Shown here piece by piece: positions 18,359 through 27,540 of a DNA stretch of 64,000 nt (the stretch's first letter is position 1; every line of letters begins with the position of its first letter). Source of the DNA: Alphaproteobacteria bacterium (lineage in GTDB: Bacteria; Pseudomonadota; Alphaproteobacteria; Rhizobiales; GCA-2746425); the NCBI GenBank assembly GCA_024743215.1, contig JANSWZ010000003.1:186001-250000 (forward strand), in the 5' to 3' direction. The position numbers and the translations under genes were made by a program. The notes below the pieces were generated by a model that was given only the letters and a program-made list of their open reading frames with translations, ran no database searches and was not told where the DNA came from.

Positions 18359-19933
18359 CTATTCGGCCGTTTGCATTCCGAAGCGGCGCAAAACCCTGCG
18401 TTCGGCTATGACCACAAGCTGATAAAGAATAATCGAGACCAGGACCGAAACTGCGGCGACGCTCCAGATCATACCAAAGTCCAGATAGCCGCGTGACTGG
18501 TTCAGCAGGTTTCCAAGACCCTTTCCTGTTGCCAGCCATTCGGCAATCATGACCCCTAACAGGGCGCGCGGAACCGTGAGCCGCGTGGCAGCAAAAAGAT
18601 AGGGGAGGGATGCGGGGATTGTGACCATCCGCATTTCCGTCCACGGGCCAGCGCCATAGGCACGTGGCAGTTCTTGCGTTCCGCGTGGGACGAGGGAAAT
18701 GCCCTGTGCCAGCGTTACGAATGCAGGAAAGAACGTCACGGAAATTGTAACCCATAGGGTCAAGCTTGTGCCCCGTCCCAACATGAGAACCAGCAACGGT
18801 GTCAGGGCCACCAGTGGCATGGTTTGAGTGACGAGCGCGACGGGCATGAACGCTTTTATGGCTTGTGGAAACAAGCGTGAGCAAATGGCCAAAAGAAATG
18901 CGAAGAGAAGACCCAAGGCCATGCCGACAAAGGTGATTGGCAGCGTTTCAGCCAGAGCCTGTAACAGTTTTGCCTGAGCTACGGCCGCAGTTTTACCGAG
19001 GAACAGATAGTCAATCACACCCCACGGAGTTTTGGAGATCAGATCGGGCACGCCGGATAGTTTGATATAGGCCCACCAAAGGGTCAGTGGCAGCGCAATG
19101 GTTCCAAGTGTCAGCAAAAAATTATGCCCAACCGATTTGGTCGGGGTGGCGTCGTCTGGTGTGGCGGCGTTCAGGGTAACGGCGCGGGTTGCGCCCAAAA
19201 AACGGTTGGACAGAAGCGCAAAGCCCAGATAGCTGAGGCCTGCAATGGCAGTTGCGGTGAGGCCAATGCCCCACAGTCGGTCCGGTTCGCCGCGGCCCAA
19301 TGAGCCAAGCAGATAAGTGCCAAGGCCCCAGCGTCCACCGCCACCAAATTCCGCCAGAATGGCACCCAGCACAGCGTTTGGAGCTGCAATGCGAAAGGCG
19401 GACAGGATGGTTGGCAATGCGCCGCGCAATTGCACAAGTCGCAGAGTGGTCCAGCTTGTTCCACCATAGGCCTGAATGAGGTCACTTGTGCGTTTGTCAG
19501 TTTGTGACAGGCCAATCACAGTTGCTGTCATGGTTACGAAATAGACGCCCAAGGTTGCCAGAACCACGCGTGGTGCCATGCCGGACAGGGTCAGGACCAG
19601 AATGGGGGCGATTGCTATGGGCGGCAGCGCGAAGATGGCGATGTTGACCCCACGAAACAGGCGCAATGTTGTGGGGGACAGGGCAAAGATGATGCCGGCC
19701 AGAATGCCAATGGCATTGCCAATGATGAAGCCCAGACCGGAGGCATAGAGTGTTGCGATGACATGTTGTGGATAGTCAGCGCGGTCGACCCAGAGCCGCA
19801 GCAGAATTTCGCTGAGCGATGGCAGGGCGCCGCCAGCAATGAGGTCGAGGCGACCAACTATCTCCCAAATCAGGATCAGAATGATTGCATTGCGCCAGCC
19901 TGTGTTCCGGCTTTGGGCCGCGTCAGCCGCCAT
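18359..19933 (-). CDS. fused dual permease of a NitT/TauT-type ABC transporter
   Basis: 524 residues, about twice the length of a normal SsuC/TauC permease. Two binding-protein-dependent permease domains are joined: the first has its EAA-type loop around AYGGTSWTTLRLVQLRGALP, the second around AYGAGPWTEMRMVTIPASLP. The start chosen is the ATG at 19933, which overlaps the ATPase stop by 11 bp; 19957 is also open. With the ATPase and binding-protein genes upstream it forms a complete importer in which one polypeptide replaces a permease dimer. Related ABC importers carry nitrate, sulfonates, thiamine precursors and riboflavin; the substrate here is not known. Confidence 0.88.
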   Translation of the reverse strand: MAADAAQSRNTGWRNAIILILIWEIVGRLDLIAGGALPSLSEILLRLWVDRADYPQHVIATLYASGLGFIIGNAIGILAGIIFALSPTTLRLFRGVNIAIFALPPIAIAPILVLTLSGMAPRVVLATLGVYFVTMTATVIGLSQTDKRTSDLIQAYGGTSWTTLRLVQLRGALPTILSAFRIAAPNAVLGAILAEFGGGGRWGLGTYLLGSLGRGEPDRLWGIGLTATAIAGLSYLGFALLSNRFLGATRAVTLNAATPDDATPTKSVGHNFLLTLGTIALPLTLWWAYIKLSGVPDLISKTPWGVIDYLFLGKTAAVAQAKLLQALAETLPITFVGMALGLLFAFLLAICSRLFPQAIKAFMPVALVTQTMPLVALTPLLVLMLGRGTSLTLWVTISVTFFPAFVTLAQGISLVPRGTQELPRAYGAGPWTEMRMVTIPASLPYLFAATRLTVPRALLGVMIAEWLATGKGLGNLLNQSRGYLDFGMIWSVAAVSVLVSIILYQLVVIAERRVLRRFGMQTAE

Positions 19934-20705
19934 GCAGAACCTCGGCGATATGATCACTCAGCTTGTGAAAGGCACTGTCAGAAAACAAGGTGGGCAAACG
20001 TGGACGGTCAAATGGGACGTCAATCACATCGACAATGCGCCCCGGGTTGGCATGCATTACCACAACACGGTCTGCCAGAAAGACCGCTTCATCAATGCCG
20101 TGTGTGACCAACAAGGCGGTGGCCCCGGTTTCCTGCCAGATGCGCTGAAGTTCAACATTCATCTGACGGCGCAGGATTTGGTCAAGTGCACCAAAGGGTT
20201 CGTCCATGAACAGCACATTGGGATTTGTAACCAGTGACCTGGCAATCGCGACGCGCTGGCGCATGCCGCCGGACAACTCACCAGGCAGCGAGTTTTCAAA
20301 CCCGTTGAGGCCGACCAGATCAATCATGTCCTGTATGCGCTGCTGTTCGGTGGATCTTTTACGACCGATCACTTCCAGCGGTACTTCAATGTTTCGGCGT
20401 ACACTGCGCCAGGGTAAAAGCGCCGCGTCCTGAAACGCGACGCCGGTATGGCCTGCCTTGGCAGACGCATAGGGCGTGCCACCATTGATCAAAACAGTGC
20501 CACTGTCGGCTGTCTCCAACCCGAGCGCGATGCGCATGATGGTGGATTTGCCGCAGCCGGACGGCCCGATGATAGCAGTGAAAGACCCCGCAGGGCAGTC
20601 GAGGGAGACATCACGAAGCGCCTCCACTGTCCTGCCACGCCCCTGAAAGGTTCGGCTCACTCCATTGAGCGAAATCCCGTCAGAGATGCTGTCTGATGGC
20701 TGCAT
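19923..20705 (-). CDS. NitT/TauT-type ABC transporter ATP-binding protein
   Basis: 260 residues with one ABC domain: Walker A GPSGCGKST near 46-54, Q-loop near the DAALLPWRSV segment, signature LSGGMRQRVAIARSL and Walker B VLFMDEPFGALD. The DEPFGALD and LLPW features are characteristic of the nitrate/taurine/thiamine-precursor subfamily. It overlaps the binding-protein stop by 1 bp and the permease start by 11 bp, so the three are translated as a unit. Confidence 0.92.
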   Translation of the reverse strand: MQPSDSISDGISLNGVSRTFQGRGRTVEALRDVSLDCPAGSFTAIIGPSGCGKSTIMRIALGLETADSGTVLINGGTPYASAKAGHTGVAFQDAALLPWRSVRRNIEVPLEVIGRKRSTEQQRIQDMIDLVGLNGFENSLPGELSGGMRQRVAIARSLVTNPNVLFMDEPFGALDQILRRQMNVELQRIWQETGATALLVTHGIDEAVFLADRVVVMHANPGRIVDVIDVPFDRPRLPTLFSDSAFHKLSDHIAEVLHGG

Positions 20706-21676
20706 TAGATCTCTTCAAGCAGTGTGGTGTCGAACATGTCGCGGCTGCCGACAATGCCCACTTCGCCCAATGCACTTAAATTGGCCTCAATGTCGTCTTC
20801 GCTCATCGAAAAGATGCCGGAGGGTGTTTCCATCAATGGCTGCTGTGCGCCGTTGAAGAATATCTCATTGTCGATGGTTCTTCCGGTGCCTTTGAAATGC
20901 GTGTCCGCCCATTTGGGAGGCCATACCGCAGGATCGATGAAGTTTTCATTCCAGCCTTTTCTGCTGGCCCGCAGCCAGGCCACGAGTTCTGCCCGTTTGT
21001 TTTTCAAAACGTCTTCGGTCACGACCACGGTATCATTGTAGGTGGTGTAGCCAAAATCGTAGAGCAGGAAGGAGGTTGCTTCCGCTCCCTGTTGGCTGAT
21101 TGTGTAGGGAACATTGGTTGTAAAATCGAGGCTGGCATCAATCTCGCCCTTGATCAGTGGTGTTGGATCGTAGGCATAAGGCACAATGTTAACCGCTCCG
21201 GCTTCAATGCCGTTCAGCTTCAGCATCGCTTCGACCGAGATCACATTCACAGGTGGAACAGCCAATGTCTTGCGCACGAGATCAGCAGGGGAGTTGATGC
21301 CGCTATCGACCAGAGAAACGATCCCTATCGGGTTTTTCTGGTATTGGGCGCCGATGATCTTGAATGGCGCGCCCTGATCAGCAATTGCCTTGATTGTTGT
21401 GTCGGGAGTTGTGAGTGCCAGATCTGCACGACCTGCAATGATGGTGCTTTCGGGAATGACATCCGGGCCGCCGGACAGATAAGTCAGATCAAGGCCTTCG
21501 CTCGTGTAGTAGCCTTCATCCATTGCTAGAAAATAGCCCGCGAATTCAGCATCATTGATCCATGCGGCCTGCATGGTCAGCGGCGTTGCTGCGAATGCGC
21601 CTTTGGGCACCATCGAAGCTGCCGCGGCAGCGGCTGCCGTCGATAGGAAATGACGACGATTGAGGGAAAGAGTCAT
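20705..21676 (-). CDS. ABC transporter substrate-binding protein, NMT1/THI5-like
   Basis: 323 residues with a Tat-type signal peptide: RRHFLSTAAAAAAA near residues 8-21. The mature protein follows the NMT1/SsuA-like pattern, with YYTSEGLDLTYLSGG near the N-terminus and ADLALTTPDTTIKA. Members bind taurine, nitrate, aliphatic sulfonates, pyrimidine precursors of thiamine or riboflavin. It is first of the three transporter genes and follows the cyclo-ligase-like gene by 48 bp. Confidence 0.88.
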   Translation of the reverse strand: MTLSLNRRHFLSTAAAAAAASMVPKGAFAATPLTMQAAWINDAEFAGYFLAMDEGYYTSEGLDLTYLSGGPDVIPESTIIAGRADLALTTPDTTIKAIADQGAPFKIIGAQYQKNPIGIVSLVDSGINSPADLVRKTLAVPPVNVISVEAMLKLNGIEAGAVNIVPYAYDPTPLIKGEIDASLDFTTNVPYTISQQGAEATSFLLYDFGYTTYNDTVVVTEDVLKNKRAELVAWLRASRKGWNENFIDPAVWPPKWADTHFKGTGRTIDNEIFFNGAQQPLMETPSGIFSMSEDDIEANLSALGEVGIVGSRDMFDTTLLEEI

Positions 21677-21724
21677 GGTAAATCTCCAGTCTTGGGGTTG
21701 TGTGCTGTTGGGTGGTATTCGGAT

Positions 21725-22462
21725 TTAGGCGATGCCCTGAATGCGCTGCAATTCCTGCAAGGGGGGCGTTTGATCAATCTGCTTTGGTTCCAGTAAAGGC
21801 CACTTCACGCCGCTGGGGCGCTTTGCGCGGCGCTCAACCGTATGCATCTGTCCGGGGGTGGCGATCTTGTCGACCAAAATGTCCGTTTCAGACGGTTGCA
21901 ACTGATCTGTAACCAGTTGGACATCGTGTACCACAGCCATAACGGGCGTGGTTTCGTCCACAAGGCCCAGATCGGTAAACATGCCCCATTCCAAATCGAA
22001 AAATCCGTGGCCTTTGCCAAATCGGACACCGTTAACCGATACCGCTGATGCGCCTGTAACCATGAGGTCAAAGCGGCCGCGCTTTGCTATTTCCTCTAGT
22101 GAAATGGGACGGCCAAAATGCTCCATGCCGTCAAGCCATGAGGCATAAAGCGCGGCACCTTCTGGAACCATATCTGGTTCCAGCAACAGGAAGCCACGGT
22201 GAATGCCGTAAGTGGACATGACGAAGCTTTTGCCATCTTCAATCATCCGACGGCGTAAATCGGCCAGACAATTGTCCGGTGTGATGAAGGCGAATTCCGA
22301 TTGCTGGTAATCGGGTTCAGCAACCAGACGGTCCGTTGCCTGTTCTGAGCCCTCAAAATCAGGGATTACTTCGGCAAAATTCATGTGGAAGCGCGTGTCG
22401 GGTTTGGCGACATCGTGGAGCTTTGTCCAAATTCGTTCACGTATTATTTTTGAGGTCGACAT
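21725..22462 (-). CDS. 5-formyltetrahydrofolate cyclo-ligase family protein
   Basis: 245 residues of the MTHFS fold, which in canonical members converts 5-formyl-THF to methenyl-THF with ATP. The usual glycine-rich nucleotide motif GRGGGYYD appears here as GKGHGFFDLEWG, and TGASAVSVNGVRFGKG precedes it. The two altered positions suggest a divergent paralogue rather than the housekeeping enzyme. It is the first gene before a NitT/TauT-type importer and is divergent from an RpiR regulator, so it may process the imported compound. That link is inference. Confidence 0.8.
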   Translation of the reverse strand: MSTSKIIRERIWTKLHDVAKPDTRFHMNFAEVIPDFEGSEQATDRLVAEPDYQQSEFAFITPDNCLADLRRRMIEDGKSFVMSTYGIHRGFLLLEPDMVPEGAALYASWLDGMEHFGRPISLEEIAKRGRFDLMVTGASAVSVNGVRFGKGHGFFDLEWGMFTDLGLVDETTPVMAVVHDVQLVTDQLQPSETDILVDKIATPGQMHTVERRAKRPSGVKWPLLEPKQIDQTPPLQELQRIQGIA

Positions 22463-22478
22463 AACTGCACCTGGGCGA

Positions 22479-22514
22479 GTTTCAGTGTTTCACATTATTG
22501 AAACTAATGTTTCA
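22479..22514. promoter_or_regulatory. GTTTCA repeat array between divergent genes, candidate RpiR operator
   Basis: GTTTCA occurs at 22479-22484, 22487-22492 and 22509-22514, with its inverse TGAAAC at 22499-22504. This yields GTTTCA-N6-TGAAAC and TGAAAC-N4-GTTTCA inverted repeats in the 96-bp region shared by the cyclo-ligase operon and the RpiR-type gene. Confidence 0.55.
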
Positions 22515-22558
22515 TAGGTCAAGTTGAATCTTGGAAGAAAAGAGGGTATTCGGTCCTT

Positions 22559-23407
22559 ATGGCTTCCAGATTGATCCTCAGAATTCACGAAAAACAGGCG
22601 CGCCTTACGGGCAGTGAGCGCAAGATTGCGGAAGTTCTTCTGCAAAATCAGGGGATTATTGAAACCCACAGTGCAACTGAATTAGCCGTGCTGGCCGGGG
22701 TTTCCAAGGCGACTGTTGCGCGTTTTTTTCGCAGTCTGGGCTATGCGGATTTTGAGGAAGTACGGTTGCAAGCCCGTGAGGAACGCAACAGAACCCAACC
22801 TTATCGACAATCTGAAACCTTTACCCAACAAACAGTTCTGGGCCGCTCCATTGGTGATCATATGGATCTGGAATTGCGAAACCTGACGCGAACTTTTGAA
22901 GAATTGCGGTCCGATCGCCTGGCTGGTATTGCCAAAATCCTGTCGGCTGCACCGCGTGTATGGTTTCTTGGCTTTGGAGCTGAGGATGGCGTGGCACGCG
23001 TTGGGCGTGCGCTGTTTTCAAAACTACGTCATGAAGTACATTATCTGAACGGAACAGGACAGGACTGGTCAAGTGATCTGGCCATGACCGGACCCAGAGA
23101 CGCACTGATTTTGCTCACGCTGGAACCGCGGCCGAAGCTGATGCGCTCCATTCTGGCTTACGCGCGCACGTCGCGTATGCGGATTATCACGTTAACGGAC
23201 CATGGTTTTCAGGCGCAAGCGGAGCGGTTTTCTGAAAGTGTATTGTCCTGTCATGTCGCCAGTTACAGCGCCTTGCCAACTCATGCCACACTTGTTTCCA
23301 TGCTGCGTTTGCTGGCGATCACTTACATCGGTCAGAACGCAGATGCCGTGAAGCAGCGCGGTGAGACGCTGGATTCGATTGTTGAAGAGTTGGATTTGCT
23401 CGAATGA
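22559..23407 (+). CDS. MurR/RpiR-family transcriptional regulator
   Basis: 282 residues. An N-terminal RpiR helix-turn-helix (GSERKIAEVLL, then ATELAVLAGVSKATVARFF, about residues 18-60) is followed by a SIS-like domain (FLGFGAEDGVARVGRALF, LITLTDHGFQAQAER). It is divergent from the cyclo-ligase/ABC importer operon and probably regulates it and itself through the GTTTCA repeats between them. The effector would be a phosphorylated or otherwise sugar-like ligand by family precedent, but the neighbours here are not sugar enzymes. Confidence 0.88.
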   Translation: MASRLILRIHEKQARLTGSERKIAEVLLQNQGIIETHSATELAVLAGVSKATVARFFRSLGYADFEEVRLQAREERNRTQPYRQSETFTQQTVLGRSIGDHMDLELRNLTRTFEELRSDRLAGIAKILSAAPRVWFLGFGAEDGVARVGRALFSKLRHEVHYLNGTGQDWSSDLAMTGPRDALILLTLEPRPKLMRSILAYARTSRMRIITLTDHGFQAQAERFSESVLSCHVASYSALPTHATLVSMLRLLAITYIGQNADAVKQRGETLDSIVEELDLLE

Positions 23408-23463
23408 GTTGTTGGTTGCCCGCAGGATTGCGGACCTCGTAGCTGAATGCGGAGATTATCAAT

Positions 23464-24447
23464 TTGTCGGGATCACGCAGAAACTGGCTGGCGAAACAAG
23501 CTTACAGCATTGAAAAATTCATCGACCGATTTCGCCCTGCCAGATCGCGAGACAATCTCGCAATTGACCCTTATGTTGGTTACGGAACGCCAAATGGTGT
23601 GATTGTCCGCGGACGTGTCCTCACCCGGCGGCAGGCCGGGGAGGCTTCAGGAAGCCCCGGACTTTTTGCCAATTTTCGGGCCATGGTGTCGCACTTTCTG
23701 ACTTACGAGGTTGGTGATGTGGAGGTTGATGTTGCGGGCATCAAATCCCGTAGTGATGAAGAAGGCTATTTCACCGCATGTGTTCCTGTTGCCGATCCGG
23801 AGACGTTTCATGTAACGCTCAAACTTCCTGGGCATGACTATGAGTGCCAGGCACCTGTTGTATTAACCAACCCAAGCGCAGACCTTTGCATCATATCTGA
23901 TATCGATGACACGATCATGCAGACTGGAGCTTACAGTCTGGCGCGCAACCTTTGGACAACACTGACTGGTTCTGTGGAAAGCCGGAGAATTTTCTCTGAT
24001 ACGGTTGCTCTCATACGGAAGCGTCAGGCCGGCAAGAACCCGATCTTTTATGTCAGTTCATCTCCCTGGAACCTGCATGGTTTTCTGGATGCTGTTTTCC
24101 AGCGGAATGATGTGCCATTTGGCCCGAAATTTCTGCGTGATTTCGGAATCAGTGAAACGAAATTCATCAAAAGTACCCATGGCTCACATAAGGGCGATGC
24201 AATTGACACGATCATTGCAGCAAATCCCGGCCTCAAATTTGTTCTGATCGGAGATACCGGGCAACATGATGGGCAGGTTTATCTGGAGGCAATCGAGCGC
24301 CACAATACGGTTATTGCCGAAGTGTGCCTGCGCCATGCAGGTCCGGTGGATGATCTTGATGCAGATATTGCGGACAAAATCCGCAGCACGGGTGTTGCCT
24401 TGTACACAGGACCCAGCTTTGCCCCGCTCGTCGAAACATCGCAATGA
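23464..24447 (+). CDS. App1-like phosphatidate phosphatase domain protein (DUF2183)
   Basis: 327 residues starting with TTG. The C-terminal half is the DUF2183/App1 catalytic domain of the HAD superfamily: D146-I-D148-D-T150 (the DxDxT nucleophile motif), YVSSSPWNLHGFL, and LIGDTGQHDGQVYLEA with the metal-binding aspartates. In yeast App1 the domain dephosphorylates phosphatidic acid; bacterial members are poorly studied. The N-terminal 130 residues look like a beta-rich domain, as in other bacterial members. It follows the RpiR gene by 56 bp in the same direction but is unlikely to be functionally linked. Confidence 0.85.
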   Translation: MSGSRRNWLAKQAYSIEKFIDRFRPARSRDNLAIDPYVGYGTPNGVIVRGRVLTRRQAGEASGSPGLFANFRAMVSHFLTYEVGDVEVDVAGIKSRSDEEGYFTACVPVADPETFHVTLKLPGHDYECQAPVVLTNPSADLCIISDIDDTIMQTGAYSLARNLWTTLTGSVESRRIFSDTVALIRKRQAGKNPIFYVSSSPWNLHGFLDAVFQRNDVPFGPKFLRDFGISETKFIKSTHGSHKGDAIDTIIAANPGLKFVLIGDTGQHDGQVYLEAIERHNTVIAEVCLRHAGPVDDLDADIADKIRSTGVALYTGPSFAPLVETSQ

Positions 24448-24584
24448 TCCTTTCAGTTGTTGGTAGGGATGTCTTTCATGCAATTTTTGGCATGCAATCA
24501 CTGGCGCGGTCAGCCTCCAGCCACCATCAGCAGCAAAGGTTTTCCGCTTCATTTATTGTCACTGCAGAAGGTGTGGCGAGCTAT

Positions 24585-25331
24585 TTAACGGGACTGCCGA
24601 GTGGAGGCGGGGATAAGGGTTGGGCGTAACTGCCTTGATGCCTTGGCTTTGGTCGCAACAGGAAGCCCCTGATACAGGCGCTTTGTGGCCTCTGCCACAA
24701 TGACACCTGAAAATGCGGGCCAGAATTTCTGTCCGGTCTTTTCGATGGCATTGGCTGATCGCAGCATCATTCGTGATTTGGAGGGCGGCAGATACAGCGC
24801 ACCATCCCATTTTTCTGGTGAGAACAATGCATTTCGCAAAAGCTTCTGCAACTGGCCACGGCTGAAAGGCCTGCCAAAGCCAAAGGGTGATGCATCCAGC
24901 CGCGACCACAAACCACCACGTGATGGAACAACAATGATTATGCGCCCACCAGGTGCCATGACACGCCAGGCTTCCTGAAGCGTCGCCAGCGGGTCGTTAA
25001 CCATTTCCAGTGTGTGAACCATCAGCAGCCGGTCAATTGAGGAATCAGGCAGCGGGAGTGTGGTTTCATCCACCAGAACTGCCGAGCGGTTTCCCTCTTT
25101 TGGCCAGGCAAAAATGCCTTGTCCTGCGGGCATGAAAGCAAAAACCCGCTCGCTGCCTTCAACAAACTGGCCAAGATAGGGGGTTGGAAAACCCAGCCCC
25201 ATGACGCGATCCTGTTTGGTATCAGGCCAGAACTGTGTGAGTTTTCGTGACAAGATTCCTGCTGCCACCCGGCCCAGCGGGGTGCGATAAAATTCCAGTA
25301 GATCGACAACATCCAATTGCATTGGATACAT
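24585..25331 (-). CDS. class I SAM-dependent methyltransferase
   Basis: 248 residues. The SAM-binding strand-loop is atypical (GLGFPTPYLG), but DETTLPLPDSSIDRLLMVHTLE and PGGRIIIVVPSRGGLWSR match methyltransferase motifs IV-VI. Its neighbourhood, divergent from gloB, is common in Hyphomicrobiales. The start is the ATG at 25331 or 25322; an upstream in-frame ATG would run deep into gloB. The target is unknown. Confidence 0.8.
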   Translation of the reverse strand: MYPMQLDVVDLLEFYRTPLGRVAAGILSRKLTQFWPDTKQDRVMGLGFPTPYLGQFVEGSERVFAFMPAGQGIFAWPKEGNRSAVLVDETTLPLPDSSIDRLLMVHTLEMVNDPLATLQEAWRVMAPGGRIIIVVPSRGGLWSRLDASPFGFGRPFSRGQLQKLLRNALFSPEKWDGALYLPPSKSRMMLRSANAIEKTGQKFWPAFSGVIVAEATKRLYQGLPVATKAKASRQLRPTLIPASTRQSR

Positions 25332-25374
25332 ATATCCCACACTGTGCCGCTTGGGAAAAAGAATGAGGAAAATT

Positions 25375-26145
25375 ATGTCCGAACTGGTCATTGAACAATT
25401 CATGTGCCGAAGCGACAATTTTGGTGTTTTGGTGCATGATCCAGATACCGGTCTGACAGCGGCCATTGATGCGCCGGACGGACAACCCATTCTGGACGCG
25501 CTGGACCGTAAGGGCTGGAAGCTCAGTCATGTGTTCCTGACACATCATCATGCTGATCATACGGCAGGCCTGCCGGCCCTGCATGATCGGTTTCAACCGC
25601 GCCTGATTGGTCCCAAGCTTTCCATGGAGAAGGTGAGCGGTATTGATCTGCCGGTTTCCCAGGGCAATGTGATCGAGTGGTCCGGGCGGGACATCAATGT
25701 GCTTGAAACGCCAGGACACACGCTTGATCATGTGAGTTATTGGTTCAGCGATGATAAAATTGTCTTCGCGGGAGATACATTGTTCGCTCTGGGCTGTGGC
25801 CGAGTGTTTGAAGGCGATTACGCAATGATGTGGGAGTCGCTTGAAAAACTGGGCGCCTTGCCAGACGCAACGCGGCTCTATTGTGGCCATGAATACACAT
25901 TGTCAAACGCGCGCTTTGCGTTGTCTGTTGATCCAGATAATGAAAAACTCAAGGCGCGGGCTGAAGAAGTTGCACGCTTGCGCAGAGACGATCTGCCAAC
26001 CTTACCCAGCACCATAGGGCTGGAGCGCCAGACGAATCCGTTTCTGCGCGCTGATGAAGCAGATTTGAAACAGGCCGTTGGAATGCCCGAGGCCAGTGCA
26101 GAGAGTATTTTTGCCCATCTGCGCGAGGCCAAAGACAAGGCCTGA
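25375..26145 (+). CDS. gloB: hydroxyacylglutathione hydrolase (glyoxalase II)
   Basis: 256 residues of the metallo-beta-lactamase fold, hydrolysing S-lactoylglutathione to lactate and glutathione in methylglyoxal detoxification. The binuclear metal motif THHHADH (T56 to H62) is intact, followed by ETPGHTLDHVSYW, FAGDTLFALGCGR and YCGHEYT. The start at 25375 (MSELVIEQF) matches the family; an in-frame ATG at 25351 adds eight atypical residues. A bidirectional terminator follows. Confidence 0.95.
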   Translation: MSELVIEQFMCRSDNFGVLVHDPDTGLTAAIDAPDGQPILDALDRKGWKLSHVFLTHHHADHTAGLPALHDRFQPRLIGPKLSMEKVSGIDLPVSQGNVIEWSGRDINVLETPGHTLDHVSYWFSDDKIVFAGDTLFALGCGRVFEGDYAMMWESLEKLGALPDATRLYCGHEYTLSNARFALSVDPDNEKLKARAEEVARLRRDDLPTLPSTIGLERQTNPFLRADEADLKQAVGMPEASAESIFAHLREAKDKA

Positions 26146-26217
26146 TTTTAAAGTGACCGTGTGTGCGGAACGGCGGATATATACCTAAAGTTGAAAACGA
26201 ATCACTTCACAAAAAAA

Positions 26218-26241
26218 CGCCGGGTGGTGACACCCGGCGTT
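26218..26241. terminator. bidirectional rho-independent terminator between gloB and a DUF465 gene
   Basis: A perfect 10-bp stem ACGCCGGGTG/CACCCGGCGT around a GTGA loop, with an A-run before it and TTTT after it, so it can stop transcription from either side. It sits between convergent gene ends at 26145 and 26256. Confidence 0.92.
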
Positions 26242-26255
26242 TTGTTGGTCATTCG

Positions 26256-26441
26256 CTAATTGAGCAGCGGCTCCGTTCGGAGGCGCTCAATCTCTTCTTT
26301 CAGGAGAAGTTTTCGTCTTTTCATCTCTGAAAGCTCAAGAGAATCAATGGATGGATGCTGGTTTGCCTTGGAAATCTGTTGTTCGAGGGTTGCATGACGT
26401 TCTTGCAATTTGGACAAATGTACATCCATGCTCATAGTCAA
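26256..26441 (-). CDS. DUF465 (YdcH-family) small protein
   Basis: 61 residues forming a helical hairpin. The pattern LSKLQERHATLEQQI then LKMRRKLLLKEEI-type (here ELSEMKRRKLLLKEEIERL) is diagnostic of the family. Function is unknown. A second member, 26631-26858, is divergent from it. The start may be any of three in-frame ATGs within the first five codons. Confidence 0.85.
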   Translation of the reverse strand: MTMSMDVHLSKLQERHATLEQQISKANQHPSIDSLELSEMKRRKLLLKEEIERLRTEPLLN

Positions 26442-26630
26442 TCTCCTTGGTTTTCTATCAACGCGTGTATTCTCTCACATACGAACACGCCTGTCGAATA
26501 CGAGATTGTGTGCACTGCAATATAGAAATGCCCGATTTTTCCGTTCGATTTCAACTTATTTGACCTCGCCACAACAGCCTTCAATCAGGTAAGATAAGGC
26601 TTGTTTACCTGACAACAGGTTTATTGGGCG

Positions 26631-26858
26631 ATGAGTGACGAACAGCATGATCTTGAAGAAATCCCGCAGCTGGAGCTGCGCGGCAGGCTGGCCATCCTCA
26701 GACAGGAACACAGGGATCTGGACGCAGCTATTGCCGCCTTGTTGCAAAGTGGCCTGTCAGATGCACTTCAACTCCAGCGTCTGAAGAAAAAGAAACTGCT
26801 TCTCAGAGACAAGATTGCAGAACTGGAAGACTCATTACTACCTGATATAATTGCCTGA
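26631..26858 (+). CDS. DUF465 (YdcH-family) small protein
   Basis: 75 residues with the same helical-hairpin layout as its neighbour: LRQEHRDLDAAIAALL then LQLQRLKKKKLLLRDKIAELE. It precedes purE by 118 bp in the same direction, an arrangement frequent in Hyphomicrobiales. Function is unknown. Confidence 0.85.
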   Translation: MSDEQHDLEEIPQLELRGRLAILRQEHRDLDAAIAALLQSGLSDALQLQRLKKKKLLLRDKIAELEDSLLPDIIA

Positions 26859-26976
26859 AGAGTGCCAAACCTGACAGTTTCGTAGATGTGAACCTTGCAT
26901 TTTCGACGTTTGCCGCGTAGGCAGCTTGCTTTCCGGGGCACGACCCTGACCACTGCAAATCGATGGAAGATGTGTA

Positions 26977-27519
26977 ATGGCTGTCTCTTTTCAAGAGCCA
27001 CAATATAATGATGTGGATGAGCGCGGGCCGGACGAATGTCCGGTTGCGGTCATTATGGGCAGTCAATCGGACTGGCCAACCATGAAGGGGGCTGCCGATA
27101 TCCTGTCAAAACTGGGTATTGGCTACAAGGCCCAGATTGTTTCTGCCCATCGGACACCGGATCGCCTGGTCAGTTTTTCGAAATCGGCCCGTGAAAACGG
27201 ATTTAAGGTGATTATCGCTGGCGCAGGCGGGGCTGCCCATCTGCCGGGCATGTGTGCTTCGATGACACCGCTACCGGTCTTGGGCGTTCCAGTGAAATCC
27301 AGCACCATGTCAGGGCAAGACAGCCTTTTGTCCATTGTACAGATGCCCGCAGGTGTTCCTGTGGGAACCCTTGCCATTGGCGAGGCAGGTGCAAAAAATG
27401 CGGCGCTTCTGGCAGCTGCAATTCTGGCGCTGTCGGATGAAGGCCTTGCTGCGCGTCTTGACGAATGGCGCACGGCGCAAACGGCAAGTGTGCAGCACGA
27501 ACCTACCGATTCTGTCTGA
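26977..27519 (+). CDS. purE: N5-carboxyaminoimidazole ribonucleotide mutase
   Basis: Rearranges N5-CAIR to CAIR in purine biosynthesis. The 180-residue protein has the class I motifs [10 protein letters not shown] near 26-35, SAHRTPDRL with the catalytic histidine near 59, and [11 protein letters not shown]. It is followed 21 bp later by purK, the enzyme that makes its substrate. Confidence 0.95.
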   Translation: MAVSFQEPQYNDVDERGPDECPVAVIMGSQSDWPTMKGAADILSKLGIGYKAQIVSAHRTPDRLVSFSKSARENGFKVIIAGAGGAAHLPGMCASMTPLPVLGVPVKSSTMSGQDSLLSIVQMPAGVPVGTLAIGEAGAKNAALLAAAILALSDEGLAARLDEWRTAQTASVQHEPTDSV

Positions 27520-27540
27520 TTTCAAGGATCTGAGACTGAT

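Noticed and set aside
20706-22558. TPP riboswitch or ThiXYZ identity for the fused-permease importer
   Set aside because: No TPP-riboswitch core was found in either the 48-bp gap at 21677-21724 or the divergent region 22463-22558, and no thiamine enzyme is nearby.
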